From CAKOTZ01 sp964489885 (GTDB lineage Bacteria > Bacillota > Clostridia > TANB77 > CAG-508): a stretch of 27,552 nt of DNA. Below the pieces are notes generated by a model. It searched no databases and was not told the origin of the DNA. It saw only the letters and a program-made list of their open reading frames with translations. The number at the start of each line of letters is the position of its first letter. The stretch's first letter is position 1. Shown here piece by piece: positions 23,488 to 27,552 of this stretch. The translations under genes were made by a program, and so were the position numbers. The DNA is taken from the NCBI GenBank assembly GCA_964489885.1, contig CAZAZX010000014.1, forward strand, positions 1 through 27,552, written 5' to 3'.

Positions 23488-24147
23488 TTGATAACATTAG
23501 AAGATGTAAAAAAAGACACAGAGGTTAATGCCTTGGTAAATGGGGCTCAAAAACAAATAGATGCTATTGGATATACAGAGCATTCTATTAGACATATAAC
23601 GGTCGTTTCTGAAAGGGCTGGAAAAATTTTGGAAACATTAGGATATGACGATAGAACAATTGAATTAGCGAAAATTGCAGGCTATTTACACGATATAGGA
23701 AATTGTGTTAATAGAACTGACCATGCACATACTGGGGCAATATTGGCCTATAATATATTAGAAAGAATGGGAATGCCAGTAGATGAAAGAGCCGAAATAT
23801 TAATGGCAATAGGAAATCATGATGAAAAAACTGGCGCACCCGTTAGTGAAATATCGGCAGCACTAATAATTGCTGATAAATCTGATGCACATAGAAGCAG
23901 GGTAACAAAAAAGAATATTGCTAGTTTTGATATACATGATAAGGTAAATTATGCTGTAACAGAATCTAGATTAATTATTAGTAAAGAAAGTAAAAAAATT
24001 ACACTTTCATTAACAATAAATACTGATATTTGTCCAGTACTTGATTATTTTCAAATTTTTATGGAAAGAACAATGATGAGCAAGTATGCTGCTAAATTCT
24101 TAAATATGTGGTTTGAGTTATTGATTAACGATACAAGATTATTATAA
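23488..24147 (+). CDS. HD-domain phosphohydrolase
   Basis: 219 aa from TTG 23488 with GGAGGG 7 bases upstream. HD-superfamily metal motifs: EHSIRHI (first His), GYLHDIGN (HD pair), HAHTGA, GNHDE and IADKSDAHRSRV (late Asp). Followed by a small beta-rich C-terminal part. Members hydrolyse phosphomonoesters or nucleotide phosphates; the substrate is not predictable here. Located directly before secD, a conserved clostridial arrangement. Confidence 0.85.
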   Translation: MITLEDVKKDTEVNALVNGAQKQIDAIGYTEHSIRHITVVSERAGKILETLGYDDRTIELAKIAGYLHDIGNCVNRTDHAHTGAILAYNILERMGMPVDERAEILMAIGNHDEKTGAPVSEISAALIIADKSDAHRSRVTKKNIASFDIHDKVNYAVTESRLIISKESKKITLSLTINTDICPVLDYFQIFMERTMMSKYAAKFLNMWFELLINDTRLL

Positions 24148-24161
24148 TAGGAGGAAAAAAA

Positions 24162-25556
24162 GTGAAAAACAAAAACTTATTGAAAATTTTGGTGTTTGTA
24201 GCTGCAATAATATTAATTTCATTAATATCATTTGTCGGAATTTACAAATATGAAAAGGGTGAAATGGTAAAAGTAATGCCAGACTATAAAATGGCAAAAG
24301 AATTTAAGGGCTCTAGATTAATTTCGTTAAATGTTGATACATCAACAAAAGAAAAGAATTCTAGTGATACAACTTCTGAAAATAATGCTGATGAAAATAC
24401 TGTAGATGAAAACACAACTTCCGAAGACGCAACTGCAGAAAATACTACTGAAGATAATGCAACAACAGAAAATACAACTTCTGAAACAGAACCTGTAAAT
24501 GCACCAGAAGTTTTAAACAAGGATAATTACTTAAAAGTTAAAAGTATTTTACAAAAAAGATTATTAGATTTAAACATTGACCAATTTGATGTTCGTGTTA
24601 ATGAGGAAGATGGACAAGTAGTAATGGAATTGCCTGATGATACAACAACAGATGAAATTTTACAATTTTTAACTGAACCAGGAAAATTTGAAATTCAAGC
24701 AACAGATACTGAAGAAGTTTTATTGAGTAAAGATAATATAGAAAAAGCATCTGTAATTGAATATCCAGGAAAAACAGGGAAAAATATTTATTTAAATATA
24801 AAATTTAAAGATGATTCAATAAAAAAATTAGAAGAAGTAACAAAAACATATATAGAAACAACAGCAGAAGATGGAACTTCAACTAAAAAGACTATAACAC
24901 TAAAAATTGATGATCAAACTTTATTAACAACTTATTTTGGAGAAACAATATCTAATGGTCAAATCCAAATACCAATTGGAGATGAAACAACAGATACAGT
25001 AATTTTAAATAATAATAGGAAAAATGCAAATTATCTTGCAACAGTCTTAAATACTCCAACATTGCCGATTACTTATAAATTGGATCAAAACCAATTTGTA
25101 TCAGCTTTATATGATGAAAATTGCCTAAAATGTATAGCTGCTGCAGCAATTATTTTAGTAACATTGGTTATGATATACTTAATTATAAAATACAAGGAAA
25201 GCGGTATTATTTCTGCTATTTCTTTAGTTGGTTTTATTGCAATTACAATGTTAGCTATTAGATATATGAATGTTCCGCTTTCAATTGGAAGCCTTGTAGC
25301 AATTTTATTTACAACAATAATGGAAATTGTATTCTTAAGTCAACTTTCAAAGAATAATGAAAATAAAGAAATGAATAAATCAATTATTAAATCAATATTA
25401 TTACAAATACCTTTTTATCTAATATCAATTATTTTGGTTTTATTATCTGCATATATAAAACTTGAAATAGTAAGCTTTGCAACGGCTTTATTTATAGGTT
25501 TAGCAATTGAATTAGCATATAATTATTTCATTGTTAAAAATGTTTTAAAAAGTTAA
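24162..25556 (+). CDS. Reduced SecD-like translocase subunit
   Basis: 464 aa from GTG 24162 with GGAGGAAA upstream. One N-terminal membrane helix, a periplasmic-side domain including ILQKRLLDLNIDQFDVRVNE, VMELPD and TEPGKFEIQ (the SecD P1 region), and four to five C-terminal helices with NVPLSIGSLVAI. Odd: a repetitive Glu/Asp/Thr/Asn-rich segment (about residues 62-112, units like AENTTED, TENTTSE) is inserted after the first helix, and the last helical domain lacks strong SecD motifs. SecDF uses proton flow to help protein export. Paired with the secF-like gene 25 bases downstream. Confidence 0.8.
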   Translation: MKNKNLLKILVFVAAIILISLISFVGIYKYEKGEMVKVMPDYKMAKEFKGSRLISLNVDTSTKEKNSSDTTSENNADENTVDENTTSEDATAENTTEDNATTENTTSETEPVNAPEVLNKDNYLKVKSILQKRLLDLNIDQFDVRVNEEDGQVVMELPDDTTTDEILQFLTEPGKFEIQATDTEEVLLSKDNIEKASVIEYPGKTGKNIYLNIKFKDDSIKKLEEVTKTYIETTAEDGTSTKKTITLKIDDQTLLTTYFGETISNGQIQIPIGDETTDTVILNNNRKNANYLATVLNTPTLPITYKLDQNQFVSALYDENCLKCIAAAAIILVTLVMIYLIIKYKESGIISAISLVGFIAITMLAIRYMNVPLSIGSLVAILFTTIMEIVFLSQLSKNNENKEMNKSIIKSILLQIPFYLISIILVLLSAYIKLEIVSFATALFIGLAIELAYNYFIVKNVLKS

Positions 25557-25581
25557 TTGAAAGAAAGGGTGAAAGAATAAA

Positions 25582-26247
25582 ATGAATAGAAAATTACTTT
25601 ATATAATAATTGCTATTATTATCATTGCTGGAGCTATAATGGGTATAACAAAGGGTTTTAATAAAGGCGTTACTTATGCAAATAGTCAAAAAATAGAGGT
25701 TTATATTAATCAAAAAATAGATAAAAATGATATTCAAGAAATTGCTGATGATATATTTGGAAAAAATACTCCAAAACAAATACAAACAGTTGAAATTTTC
25801 AATGATATGATAGCTATAACTGTTCAATCAGCAACTGATGAGCAATTAGACAACTTAGTAAAAACAGTAAATGAGAAATATGGATTGGAATATACAAGAG
25901 ACGATGTAAATATAATTTATATTCCTGCTATTCATATTAAAGATATGATTAAGGAATATGTTCTTTCTGCAGTATTCATAATTGGAATTGCATTTATATA
26001 CATGATAATAAGGTATTATAAAATAAAGACTGGAAAGGTAATATGTGTAACATTATTAAGTGTAATAATACCAGAAGCTGTTTTAGCAAGTATTTATACA
26101 ATATTTAGATTACCTTTAAATGAAATAACAATGCCACTTGTATTATTAGTTTTAATATTGTCAATATTTATTGAAGGATTATATTTAGATAAAGTTGTAG
26201 AAAAATTAAAGAAAAAAGAAGAAGAATTCGTTGAAGAAGAAAAATAA
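25582..26247 (+). CDS. Reduced SecF-like translocase subunit
   Basis: 221 aa, ATG 25582 with GAAAGGGTG upstream. N-terminal helix (about 5-22), a short P1-like domain (KIEVYINQKIDKNDIQEIADDIF ... VNEKYGL), then three or four helices and a Lys/Glu-rich tail. Layout and position after secD indicate SecF, though it is about 80 residues shorter than usual and family motifs are weak. Ends the 22644-26247 operon; a palindromic repeat and a strong terminator follow. Confidence 0.75.
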   Translation: MNRKLLYIIIAIIIIAGAIMGITKGFNKGVTYANSQKIEVYINQKIDKNDIQEIADDIFGKNTPKQIQTVEIFNDMIAITVQSATDEQLDNLVKTVNEKYGLEYTRDDVNIIYIPAIHIKDMIKEYVLSAVFIIGIAFIYMIIRYYKIKTGKVICVTLLSVIIPEAVLASIYTIFRLPLNEITMPLVLLVLILSIFIEGLYLDKVVEKLKKKEEEFVEEEK

Positions 26248-26252
26248 GAATA

Positions 26253-26320
26253 TGTCCCACCAGCATGGCTAAAGCCGTGGGTGAAGTCTAAAGAAACCTT
26301 GTTGCTTTTGCAATAAAGAA
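26253..26320 (-). repeat. Dispersed palindromic repeat, copy 3 (reverse orientation)
   Basis: Reverse complement matches the other copies: TTCTTTATTGCAAAAGCAAC, CCCACGGCTTTAGCCATG core and CTGGTGGGACA end. It begins 5 bases after the secF-like stop. Confidence 0.85.
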
Positions 26321-26360
26321 AAATAACTAGCACTAGTAATGCTAGTTATTTTTCTTTATT
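26312..26360. terminator. Bidirectional terminator between secF and ytxC
   Basis: Perfect 21-bp inverted repeat (26312-26332 / 26340-26360) with a 7-base loop and T-rich right arm on both strands. It contains the ytxC stop codon at 26342-26344 and overlaps the start of repeat copy 3. Confidence 0.85.
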
Positions 26361-27319
26361 GAATGTTTAAATTGATATGTTTTACAAATATTGCAATTAT
26401 AACAAATGTAAACTCTTTTTTCAAATATTGACTGTAGAGTTTTTATAAATTCGTCATTATTATTATCAATTAAATGAATATATAACTTTTTTGGCAGTAA
26501 ATTTAATAAAGTATTCAAACAGTAGTCATTAGAGGAAAAAGTAATATCAGATAAATACTTAGCATTTGAAATATCATTATCAAATTTAATTATTTTTTTA
26601 TCTTTATCAAGCAAAAGTGATTCATTATTGTAGTATATAAGATGAATGACATCATCTACTGAAGGTGTAGAATTAATATATAATTTTAAAAGATTTATAA
26701 ATTCTAGATATTCCTTTTCTATTATATAGCTGTTTATACTGCTTTCTACAATTTCGTCTAAAATAGATATATATTCTTTAAGCCTAAAATTGATAAAGCC
26801 ATTTAAAATAACAGATTTATTTTCTTTAACATATTCTTTACATAAGTAAAAAACAATATTTTCTCTATTTTGAGAAGTAATATTTTCCATGTTGTTTAGA
26901 TTAGTAAGACACAAATCCAAAATCTGTTTTTTCTCAAAATCATCAAAATAGAAGTAATTATAATTAATTATCTTAGAAATAATTTTTTCTTCATAAAATA
27001 AAACTATAATATTTTTTAATATTTGAGAAATAAAATCAATAAAAATTTCTTCATTATTGCCTTTATAGTGGTATATTATATTGTTATAAATTTTAAACCT
27101 TCTTTTTGAACAATAGAAATTTGAGGGAGTATTAGATTTAAAGTCATTTAGAAGATAACTTAATATTTTTTCATTGTTGGTTTTGATACAAAATGATTTT
27201 AACAAAGTAATCCAGTCTCCTTCCATAAGCATATTATCTGCTAAATAGCTTTTATATATACATATTTTATTCAAAATAAAGGAAAATGAAACTTGTATAA
27301 AAATAAATATCATCTGCAA
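26342..27319 (-). CDS. ytxC: YtxC-like sporulation protein
   Basis: Up to 325 aa; the start is unresolved. The family signature is clear: NGFINFRLKEYISILDEIVE, then SYIIEKEYLEFINLLKLYIN, followed by VDDVIHLIYYNNESLLLDKD, as in YtxC, a protein associated with sporulation but of unknown biochemical role. The C-terminal end has CYNCNIC, a Cys cluster. The longest frame begins at TTG 27319 inside a strong hairpin and gives an unlikely hydrophobic leader; candidates downstream are ATG 27232, ATG 27226 or TTG 27205, the last with AAGGAG 11 bases upstream. Convergent with secF. Confidence 0.85.
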   Translation of the reverse strand: MQMIFIFIQVSFSFILNKICIYKSYLADNMLMEGDWITLLKSFCIKTNNEKILSYLLNDFKSNTPSNFYCSKRRFKIYNNIIYHYKGNNEEIFIDFISQILKNIIVLFYEEKIISKIINYNYFYFDDFEKKQILDLCLTNLNNMENITSQNRENIVFYLCKEYVKENKSVILNGFINFRLKEYISILDEIVESSINSYIIEKEYLEFINLLKLYINSTPSVDDVIHLIYYNNESLLLDKDKKIIKFDNDISNAKYLSDITFSSNDYCLNTLLNLLPKKLYIHLIDNNNDEFIKTLQSIFEKRVYICYNCNICKTYQFKHSIKKNN

Positions 27320-27346
27320 AACTAATTGCAGATGATATTTATTTTT
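27299..27346. terminator. Strong hairpin at 5' side of ytxC
   Basis: Perfect 20-bp inverted repeat (27299-27318 / 27327-27346) with an 8-base loop and T-rich ends on both strands. Probably a terminator for transcription coming from either side; it suggests that the ytxC start lies further downstream. Confidence 0.7.
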
Positions 27347-27370
27347 GCGAAAGAAACAAAGTGGGTCAGG

Positions 27371-27440
27371 TTCTTATTGTGAAACAACAAGGTTCTGGGG
27401 TACCCACCCACGGCTTTAGCCGTGCTAGTGAATCGTTAGG
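27371..27440 (+). repeat. Dispersed palindromic repeat, copy 4 (tandem unit A)
   Basis: 70-bp unit starting TTCTTATTGTGAAACAACAA, with GGTACCCACC, the ACGGCTTTAGCCGT palindrome and a diverged end GCTAGTGAATCGTTAGG. A preceding GTGGGTCAGG (27361-27370) looks like the tail of yet another unit. Confidence 0.9.
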
Positions 27441-27507
27441 TTCTTATTGTGAAACAACAAGGTTCTGGGGTACCCACCCACGGCTTTAGCTGTGCTGGTG
27501 GGTCAGG
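27441..27507 (+). repeat. Dispersed palindromic repeat, copy 5 (tandem unit B)
   Basis: Identical to unit A for the first 50 bases, with one change in the palindrome (GGCTTTAGCTGTG) and the standard TGGTGGGTCAGG end; followed by TTCTTATAC, the start of another unit that is lost. Confidence 0.9.
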
Positions 27508-27552
27508 TTCTTATACATTATATATATGATAATCAATATCTGGGAAAATAGG

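Noticed and set aside
27361..27516. CRISPR array
   Set aside because: Only two units, spacer-free tandem structure, and the same unit occurs singly elsewhere in the window.

Overview
The window is an AT-rich, low-GC bacterial chromosome segment with strong AGGAGG-type ribosome binding sites, many TTG/GTG starts, and sporulation genes (SpoIVB, YtxC). Together with YlmH, TmcAL, BipA and clostridial-type conserved neighbours, this points to an uncultured endospore-forming relative of Clostridia. A run of exactly 100 N (16929-17028), flanked on both sides by the same 55 bases, shows it is a draft, probably metagenome-derived scaffold.

Layout. 1-6236: ylmH, lemA with two DUF3137-type genes, spoIVB and murC. 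6327-9373: two small conserved genes, then a compositionally foreign gene fusing a ClpC-like AAA+ module to an FtsH-type M41 protease. 9594-14329: an operon of P-loop ATPase, cmk and plsC, then typA and an O-methyltransferase. 14386-18045: a CmpB-like membrane protein, an unusual tRNA-Gly, pilin-like genes, the assembly gap, an Fst/par-like type I toxin-antitoxin locus and a tRNA-Thr. 18120-20600: decayed accessory genes, transposase remnants and a foreign small membrane gene. 20709-27319: tmcAL, rnhA, an HD/secD/secF operon and ytxC. A roughly 67-70 bp palindromic repeat occurs five times, mostly at gene ends, including a tandem pair at the right edge.

Main discovery. Three otherwise intact housekeeping or sporulation genes (spoIVB, plsC, O-methyltransferase) are each interrupted by one +1 frameshift. 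In all three the shift falls at an in-frame CGG codon followed by A or T. Skipping the C so that GGA/GGT is read as glycine restores the conserved protein at a glycine the family expects. By my reading CGG is not used in frame anywhere else in the native genes, whereas two foreign-looking genes use it as ordinary Arg. The window also encodes a tRNA-Gly whose anticodon loop reads C-U-UCC-G-A, with G at position 37 instead of the usual A. The four bases UCCG are exactly complementary to the quadruplet CGGA (CGGU by wobble). I propose a natural quadruplet (or out-of-frame triplet) decoding system in which CGGN is read as glycine; this is an inference from sequence and needs proteomic and whole-genome tests.
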